A stretch of 35,910 nt of DNA from Chloroflexota bacterium (lineage in GTDB: Bacteria > Chloroflexota > Dehalococcoidia > JACQUO01): positions 1-35,910 of the forward strand of contig JACQUO010000015.1 of NCBI GenBank assembly GCA_016210205.1. Direction: 5' to 3'. Positions 16,073 through 25,102 of the stretch are shown here, one piece after another. Each line of letters begins with the position of its first letter. The first letter of the stretch is position 1. The translations under genes and the position numbers were made by a program. Below the pieces are notes generated by a model. That model was not told the origin of the DNA. It ran no database searches and saw nothing but the letters and a program-made list of their open reading frames with translations.

Positions 16073-18292
16073 TTAGAGCAGGGGCGGCATAGTCAGGGCA
16101 GGATGTCCTTTGGTCTCCAGGAAAGGCATAAGCTCTTCTACAGTGGTGGCCACCTTCTCATCGGCGATTTTGTCCAGAAGGTCGGGCTCGCCCAGTCGCT
16201 CGCAGACGGCCTTAAGGTCCTCCGTCAGCTCCTCTTTGAGGTTGGAGGACATCCAGACCACGCGGCGCAGCCCGCCCTCAGCGGGGATGAACTTCTTGCT
16301 GGTGATATAGTACTTCCCGTGTCCCATCATGCCCGGGGTCTGCTGGCCGCCGCCCACCATCCCCATGAGGGAGGTGAAGGTCATGCCGCAGGGGGTCATG
16401 CTGTAGTCATCGCGAGAGACAATCATGACGCCGTTGGCCTCGGGGATGAGGACCATGACGCATTCGCAGCAGCCGCAGGTGGTCATGGGGGCATCCATGA
16501 GGGAGTAGAGGGTCATCCGCTTGTGGGTCATCTGGGTGTTGTCAAAGACGAACTTGTTGACGTTATCCCACTCCCCTTTGTTGGTGTCAACCTGGGCGCC
16601 TTTAGGCACCGGCTGGTTGGGGCCCCGAGGATTGATTTCAAAGGAGGCTCGGCAGTCCAGCCAGTTGTAGGCGCCGCAGAGGCCCACCCGCTCCGGGTTA
16701 ATAACACAGACATGGGTGGGGGCGAAGGACTGGCACAGGGTGCAGGAGTAGTAGGTGTCCACGGACTCATCGGTGAGGCCCGCAGCCCGAACATTGCGCT
16801 CGGAGTATATCTCCCGAGCTTTGGCCAGGAGCTCGGCCACCTTGCCCTTCTCGGTGTAGAGTGTCACCTGGACCTTGTCCACGATGGCCCCGAAGTCATC
16901 CTGGAGCTTGGCGTGGAGGATATCCCCCAGGTTCTTGATGCGGAAGCCCTTGGCCACCGAGTCCTTGTTGAAGCGAATCCAGGTGATGTCCCGCTGGCCC
17001 ATGTGCTGGATGCCCTCGGCGCCGTTGACGAAGTGGTGAATTTGCCGCTCCAGCACCGGCTCGAAGTCTTTCTGCATCTTGCGGCCGGCCACGCTCACGG
17101 TGATAGCCAGGGGATGGTTGCCCAAGGGCAAGGTGTCCACATCGGGGCCTACCACCTCAATCTTGCCATCCTGCACCTCATCCATGTCCTTCATCTGGAG
17201 AAGCTCAAAGCACATGCCGCCCTTGCCGCCGAACTCGTGGGAGAGGTTGGCCTTGCGCACCACTTCGCCCTCGAAGGCCGGGCCGTAAGCTACCGGGATG
17301 TTGATTTTCTTGACCTTGACCTTGACGCCGCGGATTTCGATGCAGCGTTGGACCAGGCGCTCGGCCCGCTCCAGGTCGTCCTTGCCGGCGATGTCGTCGA
17401 AGGGCAGGCTCACCACATGCTCGTAGCGGGTGATGCCCACCGGCAGCACATTGGGGATGAGGGTGTCGGCGATGACGGGGAAGCCGTAGGTGATGGCTCC
17501 GGCGGCGGTGGCGTACTTGAGGTCGTCCACCTGGCCCAGGGCCAGGGCGAAGGCGAAGCAGCGGAACTTATTGTAGAGGAGCACATCCCGGGCGTTACCT
17601 GGGGTGAAGCCGCCGAAGGAGAAGGCGGCGCGGGTGGCGTAGCCCAGGGCGTAGATGGCGGAGATAGTGTCCGTCCCGAAGGGCACCGTGAAGGTGGCAT
17701 AGCCCAGCTCAATGCCGGACTCCAAGAGCTGGTCGATGATGGAGCGGCCCTTCACATTGCCGGAGAGGAAGACCAGGAGACCCTTGGACTGGAGCTCCCG
17801 AACGATTTTCACCGCCACTTCGTTGCTCTTGGCGGCGCCGACGATGGCGGCGAACCCGGGCATGCGCCCGTCCACCATCTGGATGCCCCAGGAGCGCATC
17901 TGCACGTCGTCGATGGGGCCGTTGCAGACGAAGCCGTTGCGCTTCTCCGGCTGCTCGCTCCGGATGAAGCGCAAGCCCTCGATGGCCTCCTCGGCGAAGA
18001 GGGTGGCGGTGCCACTATCCAGGGTCTCGCCCAGGTAGGGCAACCACAGCTTCTCCTTGGGGACAGGGGGAAGCAGGCTGCGGGCGTACTCCAAGGGCCA
18101 CTTCAGGTCCTTGAGGGTCTCCACCTTGTGGCCGGTGAGTCCGTAAATCACCGGCAGCCAGTAGGCGGTGTTGGGGAAGCCTATCTTGGTATTCTCGCCC
18201 TTCTCAGCGATGGTCTGGGCCAGCAGCTCCTCCGCATCCTTGACGACACCGTGGGCGCCCCGGATGGCGGAGGTGGCGATGAATTTGGACAT
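16073..18292 (-). CDS. acsB: Acetyl-CoA synthase (CODH/ACS alpha subunit)
   Basis: Joins CO, a methyl group from the corrinoid protein and CoA into acetyl-CoA. The 739-residue protein has the bacterial three-domain length; the N-terminal domain that docks to CO dehydrogenase and is missing in archaeal CdhC is present. The A-cluster ligands are Cys517, Cys520, Cys529 and Cys539 for the [4Fe-4S] cube and Cys606-Gly-Cys608 for the distal nickel; each is exactly 11 above the Moorella number. ATG 18292 is preceded by GGGGGAG. It is the second gene of the operon. No acsA is adjacent, so CO must come from an enzyme encoded elsewhere or the pathway runs in a modified form. Confidence 0.97.
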   Translation of the reverse strand: MSKFIATSAIRGAHGVVKDAEELLAQTIAEKGENTKIGFPNTAYWLPVIYGLTGHKVETLKDLKWPLEYARSLLPPVPKEKLWLPYLGETLDSGTATLFAEEAIEGLRFIRSEQPEKRNGFVCNGPIDDVQMRSWGIQMVDGRMPGFAAIVGAAKSNEVAVKIVRELQSKGLLVFLSGNVKGRSIIDQLLESGIELGYATFTVPFGTDTISAIYALGYATRAAFSFGGFTPGNARDVLLYNKFRCFAFALALGQVDDLKYATAAGAITYGFPVIADTLIPNVLPVGITRYEHVVSLPFDDIAGKDDLERAERLVQRCIEIRGVKVKVKKINIPVAYGPAFEGEVVRKANLSHEFGGKGGMCFELLQMKDMDEVQDGKIEVVGPDVDTLPLGNHPLAITVSVAGRKMQKDFEPVLERQIHHFVNGAEGIQHMGQRDITWIRFNKDSVAKGFRIKNLGDILHAKLQDDFGAIVDKVQVTLYTEKGKVAELLAKAREIYSERNVRAAGLTDESVDTYYSCTLCQSFAPTHVCVINPERVGLCGAYNWLDCRASFEINPRGPNQPVPKGAQVDTNKGEWDNVNKFVFDNTQMTHKRMTLYSLMDAPMTTCGCCECVMVLIPEANGVMIVSRDDYSMTPCGMTFTSLMGMVGGGQQTPGMMGHGKYYITSKKFIPAEGGLRRVVWMSSNLKEELTEDLKAVCERLGEPDLLDKIADEKVATTVEELMPFLETKGHPALTMPPLL

Positions 18293-18354
18293 ATCTAACT
18301 CCCCCTGTTTTTGACTCGGGTGGCTAGAGAATAAAATAGCCCTTCTTAGCTAAG

Positions 18355-18852
18355 CTAGTATTTGCGCCAGTCGCCGGACATCTCGGCGTCCCGGGGGTCG
18401 GTCTTGAGCATGCGCTTGGCCTGTTTGAAGCCCGGGGAATTGCTCCAGGGAACGGTGCGCTGGACGGCAGCCTGGTCGCCCTGGCGCAACACCTCCTGGG
18501 CCTGGGCCAGGCGGGGCTCCTCGGTGTGGACGCTGACCACCGTGCCCCCCATGGAGAGACCCAGTTCATAGTAGGTGATGGAGTCCGGGGAGACCCCCCA
18601 GGCCTTGGCCAGGGCCGCCAAAAGCGCCTCTTTGGATGGCTTGGCTCCTGCTTCCTTGATGGCGGCTGCCGCCACGCCCGTGGCCACAATATCTCCCATC
18701 TCCGGGACTTTCACGTGGACCGCCCCCTTTTCGTGACTACCACGGCCCACGGAGGCAATCTCCTGAGCCTTGTAGCCTCGGGCGCCCAAATCCTGCATCA
18801 CCTTCTTGGCTATATCAGGATCCCGAAAGAGCTTTATTGCAACTGCTGGCAT
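18355..18852 (-). CDS. DUF1269/YflT-like small protein heading the acs operon
   Basis: A 165-residue protein of unknown function. The N-terminal strand-helix (IKLFRDPDIAKKVMQDLGARGY) and the later GTVVSVHTEEPRLAQAQEVL (about 104-123) resemble the ferredoxin-like halves of YflT / DUF1269 stress proteins. The central segment is Ala-rich with a short helical insert (about 66-92), and no transmembrane helix is convincing. It has no cysteines, so it does not bind an Fe-S cluster. ATG 18852 has AAAGGAG five nt upstream. As first gene of the operon it may assist acetyl-CoA synthase or sense conditions; that is only inference from position. Confidence 0.75.
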   Translation of the reverse strand: MPAVAIKLFRDPDIAKKVMQDLGARGYKAQEIASVGRGSHEKGAVHVKVPEMGDIVATGVAAAAIKEAGAKPSKEALLAALAKAWGVSPDSITYYELGLSMGGTVVSVHTEEPRLAQAQEVLRQGDQAAVQRTVPWSNSPGFKQAKRMLKTDPRDAEMSGDWRKY

Positions 18853-18965
18853 AAAGTCTCCTTTCCCACTTACTCAAAGGCCCCTGGGCAGCAAAACAAA
18901 GCCCCCGCCCCCTTTTTCCCTGTCAGGGTGGCTGAGGCCTATGGTCTGCTGGGTTCTCACCTTAT

Positions 18966-18974
18966 ATAATAGCA
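18966..18974 (-). promoter_or_regulatory. acs operon promoter, extended -10
   Basis: On the minus strand TGCTATTAT gives an extended -10 (TGn plus TATTAT). A TTGCCA lies 20 bp further upstream, too far for an ideal -35. It predicts a leader of about 105 nt before the first operon gene. The 240 bp between that gene and mutS holds nothing else I can identify. Confidence 0.45.
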
Positions 18975-19092
18975 CCAAACCCAATTCGTCTTGGCAAAAG
19001 TAGAGTTTAGCATAGCTATCCCTAGGGCGTCAAGCGCAGCAATTCACGTGGGTTCCAGCTTGCCAAGGCTGCTATGGGCGCGGGGGGAGTCC

Positions 19093-21702
19093 TCAGCTTG
19101 CGCTTGGCCGCGACGCCCGCCGCTTGAGCTCATAGAGCTTGGTAATAGCCTGAAGAGGTGTCATGGAGTCTACCTCCAGAGCGGCCAGCTCTGCGGCCAT
19201 CTCTAAGAGCAGGGCATCCTGCTCTACCGCCAGGGGCAGCTGCAGCGGGGCCGACCTTCCGCCGCGGCCGGTAGCCCGTGGGGAGCCTGGCCCTTGGGCC
19301 TTGGCCTCCAGCTCCGCCAGCACCTCCCGGGCGCGGCCCAGCACCGCCTGGGGCAGCCCTGCCAGCTGGGCCACATGGATGCCGTAGGATTTATCGGCGC
19401 CACCGGGGATAACCCGGCGTAAGAAGACCACTCGCCCCGCCTCCTCGGCCACCGCCACCTGGAAGTTCCGAGCCCGGGGCAGGTAGTTGGAGAGAGCCGT
19501 GAGCTCGTGGTAGTGGGTGGCAAAGAGGGTCTTGGCCCCCAGCCGCGCATGGTTGTGGATATGCTCCGCCACCGCGCGGGCAATGGAGATGCCGTCGTAG
19601 GTGCTGGTGCCCCGGCCAATCTCGTCCAGGATGATAAGGGAGCGGGGCGTGGCGTTATGTAAAATGGCCGCCGTCTCCACCATCTCCACCATGAAGGTAG
19701 ACTGCCCCGCGGCCAGGTCCTCCTGGGCCCCCACCCGGGTGAAGATGCGGTCCACCAGCCCCAGCTCGGCGCTCTCGGCGGGGACGAAAGAGCCAATCTG
19801 GGCCATGAGCGCGATGAGGGCCACCTGCCTAAGGTAGGTGGACTTGCCGGACATGTTGGGCCCGGTTAGGATGGCCAGTTGGCAGTCGCTGTTGGCGAGA
19901 TAGGTGTCATTGGGGACAAAGGCCTCCCCTGCCAGAAAGCGCTCCACCACCGGGTGACGCCCGTTCTTGATGACCATGGCCTCCCCGCCGTTCAGCCTGG
20001 GGCGGCAGTAGCCATAGCGGGCTGCCGCCTCCGCCAGGGCAGCCAGGACATCCACCTGGGCCAAAAGCGACGCCGTGCGGAGAAGCCGGTCCCCCTGGGC
20101 CCCCACCTGGGCGCATAGCTGGCGGAAGATGGCCCGCTCCAGCTCCAGGAGCTGCTCCTGGGCCCCCAGCACCAGGGCCTCGTGCTCCTTGAGCTCGGGG
20201 GTGTAGAAACGCTCTGCCCCCACCAGGGTCTGCTTGCGAATGTAGTCCGCGGGCACCTGGGACCGATGGGGATGGCTCACCTCGATGTAGTAGCCGAAGA
20301 CCTTGTTATAGCCAACTTTGAGGGACTTGATGCCGGTGCGGGCCCGCTCGGCGCTCTCCAGGCCGGCCAGATACTGCCGGGCCTCGCGGGCCATAGCCCG
20401 CAGCCGGTCCAACTCCGGGGAGAACCCCTCACGGATGGCACCCCCCGCCTCCAGGCTGGGGGGCGGAGTTTCAGGCAAGGCCCGGCCCAGGAGCTCCACC
20501 AGGTCGGGGCAAGGCTCCAGGCCCTGGGCCAGCCCCGCCAGGGCGGGGACATCCAGCAACCCGTGAACTAGGGGCACCAGCTCCAGGGTGCGACCCAAGG
20601 CCGCCAGCTCCCGGGGGCTGGCCCAGGCCGACCGGGCCCGGTTGGCCAGCCGCTCCAGGTCCGAGGCCTGGCCCAGGAGGCCGACGAGCCTGGTCCGCCG
20701 CGCCAGGTCCCCGTGGAGGGCCGCCACAGCCTCCAGCCGACGTTCCAGCCCCTCCAGGTCCAGCAGGGGCTGGCCCAGCCACCGCCGCAGCAACCGACCC
20801 CCCATGGGGGTCTGGGAGAGGTCCAGGACGGCCAGGAGGGAGGTGGAGGATTCCCCGTGGCGCCCCCCCTGAAAAAGCTCCAGGTTGCGGCGTGTCTGTG
20901 GATCCAGACTCATATAGGAGACAGGAGAGTAAGTCGCCAGGCCCGTCACCTGTGACAGGGCGCCCTTCTGGCTCTCCTGGAGGTAGGCCATGATGGCCCC
21001 GGCGGCCCGCACTGCCAGGGGCAGATGAGCGCACCCGAAGCCTTCGAGGGTGGCAACCCGGAAGTGGCCCAGGAGGGCCCGACGGGCCTCATCGAGGCGG
21101 AAATCCTCAGGGCTGCGGCGGGTGAGGGTGCCGAAGGAGGCCAGGCCCTCCGGCTCCCATCCGGCGGGGGCCAGGAGCTCGGCGGGGCCCAGGCGGGCCA
21201 GCTCCCCCCCCAGCGCCGAGGCTTCCAGTTGGGCCGTGGCGAACTCGCCGGTGGAGACATCCACATGGGCCAGGCCCGCCTCCTGGCCCTCCACCACCAG
21301 CGCCCCCAGATAGTTGTTGGCCTTGGGCGTGAGCAGGTGTGGTTCCAGCACCGTCCCCGGGGTAATGACCCGGACCACCTCCCGCTCCACCAGGCCCCGG
21401 CCCGGGGGGGAAAGCTGCTCGCACAGGGCTACCCTGTAGCCACGGGAGATGAGGCGGGGCAGGTAGCTGTCCAGGGCATGATGGGGGATGCCCGCCATGG
21501 GCACCCGTTGGCCTTTGCCCATCTCACGGCTGGTGAGGGTTATCTCCAGCTCCCGGGCCAGGACCCGGGCGTCGTCATCGAAGGTCTCATAGAAGTCCCC
21601 TAGGCGGAAGAGCACCAGGGCCTGGGGATACTGTTTCTTGATGCGCAGGTACTGGCGGCGGATGGGGGTCAAAGGGCTGGGCCTTTCTGATTTTGGGGAC
21701 AT
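19093..21702 (-). CDS. mutS: DNA mismatch repair protein MutS
   Basis: Mismatch recognition ATPase of 869 residues, typical length. The mismatch-reading motif Phe37-Tyr38-Glu39 (GDFYETF) is present near the N terminus. The ATPase has Walker A GPNMSGKST (614-622), Walker B ILDEIGRGTSTYDG and a C-terminal helix-turn-helix dimerisation segment. The open frame extends 74 codons upstream into the terminator region behind the MFS gene, but homology begins just after ATG 21702 (MSPKSERPSPLTPIRRQY). No clear Shine-Dalgarno site is seen. Partner MutL is at 6832-8505. Confidence 0.96.
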   Translation of the reverse strand: MSPKSERPSPLTPIRRQYLRIKKQYPQALVLFRLGDFYETFDDDARVLARELEITLTSREMGKGQRVPMAGIPHHALDSYLPRLISRGYRVALCEQLSPPGRGLVEREVVRVITPGTVLEPHLLTPKANNYLGALVVEGQEAGLAHVDVSTGEFATAQLEASALGGELARLGPAELLAPAGWEPEGLASFGTLTRRSPEDFRLDEARRALLGHFRVATLEGFGCAHLPLAVRAAGAIMAYLQESQKGALSQVTGLATYSPVSYMSLDPQTRRNLELFQGGRHGESSTSLLAVLDLSQTPMGGRLLRRWLGQPLLDLEGLERRLEAVAALHGDLARRTRLVGLLGQASDLERLANRARSAWASPRELAALGRTLELVPLVHGLLDVPALAGLAQGLEPCPDLVELLGRALPETPPPSLEAGGAIREGFSPELDRLRAMAREARQYLAGLESAERARTGIKSLKVGYNKVFGYYIEVSHPHRSQVPADYIRKQTLVGAERFYTPELKEHEALVLGAQEQLLELERAIFRQLCAQVGAQGDRLLRTASLLAQVDVLAALAEAAARYGYCRPRLNGGEAMVIKNGRHPVVERFLAGEAFVPNDTYLANSDCQLAILTGPNMSGKSTYLRQVALIALMAQIGSFVPAESAELGLVDRIFTRVGAQEDLAAGQSTFMVEMVETAAILHNATPRSLIILDEIGRGTSTYDGISIARAVAEHIHNHARLGAKTLFATHYHELTALSNYLPRARNFQVAVAEEAGRVVFLRRVIPGGADKSYGIHVAQLAGLPQAVLGRAREVLAELEAKAQGPGSPRATGRGGRSAPLQLPLAVEQDALLLEMAAELAALEVDSMTPLQAITKLYELKRRASRPSAS

Positions 21703-21727
21703 TCTACCCCAAGGGAGCGGGAAAAGT

Positions 21728-21755
21728 AAGGGGCCGCCTTGGGGGGAGGCCCCTT
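21728..21755 (-). terminator. Terminator behind the MFS gene
   Basis: An 8-bp stem AAGGGGCC/GGCCCCTT with a 12-nt loop, 33 bp past the MFS stop, followed on the minus strand by ACTTTTC. It separates the transporter from mutS. Confidence 0.6.
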
Positions 21756-21787
21756 TTGCCTTATTCAGTTGTCCCGGACGCGGAAGC

Positions 21788-23161
21788 TTACCCCTGCATG
21801 CGGATGCCGAACTCCCTGGCCTTGAGGCGAGCCTCCTGCATGGCCTTGGGCTGGGTCCCGATGAGCTGGAGGCCAAAGCCAGCGATGAGGCAGCTGATGC
21901 CCAGGATGGTGAAGGAGGTAACATAGCTGCCGCCGCTGGAGTCAGCTATCAGGCCCACCGCCATGGTCCCGGCGAAGACGACGGGGGTGTCAATAAGGGT
22001 GCGGATGCCCGGGATGGTCATGAGCCACTTGCGCCCGAACCAGGTGGCGTTGAGGTGGTTGCCCACCGAGGGGGACATCCCCATGGGGATGCCGTAGACG
22101 GGCGCATAGGCCCAGAGCATCCACGACCGCTCCTTGGTGGCGTAGGCCACCATGAGCACCCCCAGCCCTATCCCAATATAGGCGAAGGCAGAGAACCACT
22201 TGGGGTTATAGCGGTCCGCAAAGCCTGCCACGATGAGCCGACCCAACACCGTCATGGGGAAATACAGGGCGAAGTAGGTGGCCGACTCCTGCAGGCTGAA
22301 GCCCAGACCCCGGATGTGGTCCGTGAGGAACAGGGGGAAGGTGAAGGCGTAGAACCCGCCGAAGGCCCCCGCCCACACCAGGGACCAGAAGGCCCGGGTC
22401 TTGATGGCATCCAAGATGCCCAGGTCCGGTAGGAAGTCGTCCGCGGTCATGACCTTGGTGGCGCCTTTGGCCTTGGCCGCCTCCAGTTCTTCTTTTGTCC
22501 GCTCATGGGGCAGCTTGGCGTTGTCCGGCAGCAGCCCGTAGGCCTGCGGCGGCTTGTTGCTGTAGATGAAGGCCGCCAGAGCGCCGCCCACGAAGCACAT
22601 GACGCCGGTGATGATGGCCGCGGTGTTCCAGCTGCTCCTGGTGATGACGGCCGCCACCGCGGGGGACATTATCATCCCGCCGAAGGCCGCCCCCAGGGTC
22701 TGCAGGGCCATCCACATGCCCCGCCGCTTGATGAAGTACCAGCCGATGATTTTGTTGCTGCTGGTGTAAAGGGCCCAGTTCATAGCCAAGGTCACCAGGA
22801 AGCCGTAGGTGAGCCACATCCACCAGGCCGCCTTCACCAGCCACAGGCCCAGGAGGATATAGCCGACGCCGGCAGTGAAGAACCCGAGGACGGACATCCA
22901 CTTGGGGCCCCAGGTGTCAATCATATACCCCGCCGGGGCCGCCTCCAGACCCCCCTCCAGCCGGCCCAAGGCCGTGCCGAAGGCCAGGTCCGCCCGGCTC
23001 AGCTTCTCCGCGCGGATGATCTCCGAGGAGATGACGCCCCAGGAGTACATGTAGGCTCCATAGCCGATAAAGGCGTTGATGGACCCCATGATGACTTGCC
23101 AATAGCCCGGAAAGAACCGGGGCCGCTTTAAGGCCCATTTGACTTCCGCTTGCGTTGCCAT
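21788..23161 (-). CDS. MFS transporter, oxalate/formate antiporter-like
   Basis: A 457-residue inner-membrane carrier with about 12 transmembrane segments in two blocks, split by a charged cytoplasmic loop (about 205-255, Lys/Glu-rich). The overall pattern (N-terminal FFPGYWQVIMGSINAFIGYGAYMYSWGV, FADRYNPKWFSAFAY in the second half) resembles oxalate/formate antiporter and monocarboxylate MFS families. A small carboxylate such as formate, oxalate or acetate is a reasonable guess given the nearby acetyl-CoA pathway, but the substrate cannot be read from sequence. GGAGG lies before ATG 23161. It has a long structured leader. Confidence 0.85.
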   Translation of the reverse strand: MATQAEVKWALKRPRFFPGYWQVIMGSINAFIGYGAYMYSWGVISSEIIRAEKLSRADLAFGTALGRLEGGLEAAPAGYMIDTWGPKWMSVLGFFTAGVGYILLGLWLVKAAWWMWLTYGFLVTLAMNWALYTSSNKIIGWYFIKRRGMWMALQTLGAAFGGMIMSPAVAAVITRSSWNTAAIITGVMCFVGGALAAFIYSNKPPQAYGLLPDNAKLPHERTKEELEAAKAKGATKVMTADDFLPDLGILDAIKTRAFWSLVWAGAFGGFYAFTFPLFLTDHIRGLGFSLQESATYFALYFPMTVLGRLIVAGFADRYNPKWFSAFAYIGIGLGVLMVAYATKERSWMLWAYAPVYGIPMGMSPSVGNHLNATWFGRKWLMTIPGIRTLIDTPVVFAGTMAVGLIADSSGGSYVTSFTILGISCLIAGFGLQLIGTQPKAMQEARLKAREFGIRMQG

Positions 23162-23352
23162 TTAAGCCTCCGTTTTGGATTTGGATGATAAAGAATCCAC
23201 ACCCGTTCATGGTCCGCTTCATCCACCCCACCCTGCCTAGCGGATGGAGTCTCACAGCTTGGGGGGTGCCGTGACCTTGCCGCGGCGCCACACCCTTCCT
23301 TCAGGCTCCGGAAGCGTCACCTCCTTTCTCAAGATTCAAGTCCAGCCGGCCG
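23162..23352 (-). promoter_or_regulatory. Structured leader of the MFS gene
   Basis: About 190 nt of minus-strand sequence before the transporter. It contains AGAAAGGAGGTGA (complement of 23317-23329), an exact 13-nt complement of the 16S rRNA 3' end, with no ATG at usable distance. Downstream are pairings GGGTG/CACCC and CATCC/GGATG. It does not match a riboswitch consensus I know. A 26-codon TTG-initiated frame crosses it, which could be a leader peptide or chance. Confidence 0.35.
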
Positions 23353-23368
23353 AAAAAAAGAAAGACCT

Positions 23369-23405
23369 TCAGCGGCTGCTTCTCGTGTGCGCGCTGAAGG
23401 TTTTT
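23369..23405 (-). terminator. Terminator/attenuator T2 before the MFS gene
   Basis: A 10-bp stem ACCTTCAGCG/CGCTGAAGGT (arms 23375-23384 and 23392-23401) with a short loop; on the minus strand CTTTCTTTTTTT follows, a good intrinsic terminator. It lies 210 bp before the MFS start, so it may attenuate the transporter or back up T1. Confidence 0.6.
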
Positions 23406-23445
23406 ATCCCCCTGTCCCCCGCGCCGCCTCTATCCAATCTAATTT

Positions 23446-23519
23446 TCCGCCCTAAAAAGCCCAAAAAGCGCCCGGTCTCATAATACAATTCCTCATCCCC
23501 ACCACCCCTGAGACCGGGC
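23446..23519 (-). terminator. Terminator T1 of the cysS operon
   Basis: A perfect 11-bp stem GCCCGGTCTCA/TGAGACCGGGC (23470-23480 with 23509-23519), loop of 28 nt, followed on the minus strand by GCTTTTTGGGCTTTTT. It lies about 120 bp past the cysS stop. The 120 bp between is AT-rich and holds no feature I can support. Confidence 0.65.
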
Positions 23520-23641
23520 AGCAAGCCCGCTGTTTATGACTTCACGCTAACATAACACTTTTGGCTAATCAAGGGCTTTTACTTTAGGAATTTAATCACA
23601 AAGATACCCAAGGATATATATCATCTTGCCTAAGCTGCCCC

Positions 23642-25102
23642 TCAAGTCGCCCGCCGCCATACTGTCCCCTGAGGGGTATCCTCCAGGGATACCCCCAGCT
23701 CCCCCAGGCCAGCGCGGATGCGGTCCGCCAGGGCCCACTGCCGGGCGGCCCGGAGCCGTTTTCGCAGCTCAATCAGCTCTAAAATACATTCATCTGGGCT
23801 CGAGTTTTTCGCCATCAGCGCCACCTCGGCTGCCTCCCCGACAAAGGGCTCGCTGACAGCAAGCGCTTTCAGAGTCTCGTCCAGCAACTCGCGGAATGGG
23901 GCCACCTGCAAAGCCCCCTTCACCTTCTCAAAGGTCAGCCCCAGGACGCCGCCCAACTCCCGCAAGTCTCCCAGGGCCGCCGTCAGCCCCAGGCCCTCCT
24001 CCCGGCCGCGGTTTATCTCCCGGGCCAGCTCAAAGAGGACAGCCACCGCCTGGGGGGTGTTGAAGTCATCGTCCATGGCCTCGATGAAGCGCTGGCGGTG
24101 CTCCCCCACCTCTATGGCGGCCCCTCCCGCCGGACTGGGCCGCAGGGCTAGGCGCAAACGCTCTGCCCCCCGCTCCATGGACTGCAGCCCTTCCTCGCTG
24201 TAGGTGAGGGGACGGCGGTAGTGGGAGGAGAGCACAAAAAGACGGATGGCATCGGAGGAATAGCGGGCCCGGGCCTCCCGGACCGTCACCAGGTTGCCCA
24301 GGGATTTGCTCATCTTCGCCTCGCCCAGCTGCACCAGGCCGTTGTGCATCCAATAGCGGACTAGGGGGGCCTGGCCCGTGAAGGCCTCGGACTGGGCAAT
24401 CTCGTTCTCATGATGGGGGAAGATGAGGTCCTGGCCCCCGCCGTGGATGTCCAGGGCGTCTCCCAGATACCGGAGGGACATGGCGCTGCACTCGATATGC
24501 CAGCCGGGCCGCCCCAGGCCCCAGGGCGACTCCCAGGAAGGCTCTCCGGGCTTGGCCGCCTTCCACAGAGCGAAGTCCATGGGGTGCTCTTTGGCCAAAT
24601 CCACCTCCAGGCGCGCCCCCGCCGACATCTCCTCAAGCTTGCGGCGGCTCAGCTTCCCGTAGTCGGGGCGGCTCCGCACCCGGAAGTAGATGTCGCCGCC
24701 CAACTGATAGGCATAGCCTTTGTCCACCAGGCCCCGCACCATGTCGATAATCTGGGGCATCTCCTCGGTGACCCGGGGGTAGACATGGGCCCTCAGGATG
24801 TTGAGGGAGTCCATGTCCTTGAAGTAGTCTGCAATCAGCCCGTCCACCAACTCCTTCACGGGCACGCCCCGCACCTTGGCCCGCCCGATGATTTTGTCGT
24901 CGATATCAGTGAAGTTCTGCACATGCCGCACTCGGTAATCCCGGAACTCTAGATAGCGGCGGACGGCGTCGAAGACGATGTAGGACAAGGCATGTCCGAA
25001 GTGGGAATCGTCGTAAGGGGTCACCCCGCAGACATACATCCGCACCGGGTCGTGGGGGCTGAACTCCTCTTTGCGTCCGCTCAGGGTGCTATAAATTTTC
25101 AC
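23642..25102 (-). CDS. cysS: Cysteinyl-tRNA synthetase
   Basis: Class I synthetase of 486 residues that charges tRNA-Cys. It shows the zinc ligand Cys25 in YVCGVTPYD, the HIGH-type HFGH, GWHIECSAM with the second zinc cysteine, HGGGQDLIFPHHENE, and KMSKSLGN. GTG 25102 is the start: AAAGGAG lies nine nt upstream and homology begins at KIYSTLSG; the longer open frame is the ispF tail in another frame. It overlaps the end of ispF by 14 nt, so it is the last gene of the ispDF operon. Confidence 0.96.
   Translation of the reverse strand: MKIYSTLSGRKEEFSPHDPVRMYVCGVTPYDDSHFGHALSYIVFDAVRRYLEFRDYRVRHVQNFTDIDDKIIGRAKVRGVPVKELVDGLIADYFKDMDSLNILRAHVYPRVTEEMPQIIDMVRGLVDKGYAYQLGGDIYFRVRSRPDYGKLSRRKLEEMSAGARLEVDLAKEHPMDFALWKAAKPGEPSWESPWGLGRPGWHIECSAMSLRYLGDALDIHGGGQDLIFPHHENEIAQSEAFTGQAPLVRYWMHNGLVQLGEAKMSKSLGNLVTVREARARYSSDAIRLFVLSSHYRRPLTYSEEGLQSMERGAERLRLALRPSPAGGAAIEVGEHRQRFIEAMDDDFNTPQAVAVLFELAREINRGREEGLGLTAALGDLRELGGVLGLTFEKVKGALQVAPFRELLDETLKALAVSEPFVGEAAEVALMAKNSSPDECILELIELRKRLRAARQWALADRIRAGLGELGVSLEDTPQGTVWRRAT

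Noticed and set aside
16103-18298. 731-codon plus-strand open frame opposite acsB
   Set aside because: Shadow of a G+C-rich gene: it mirrors acsB, which has all A-cluster ligands; the opposite product is His/Gly/Val-rich without a recognisable domain.
23317-23329. Fragment of a 16S rRNA 3' end on the plus strand
   Set aside because: Only the 13-nt end matches; the preceding sequence does not follow the 16S helix 45 region. Treated instead as an anti-16S element of the MFS leader.
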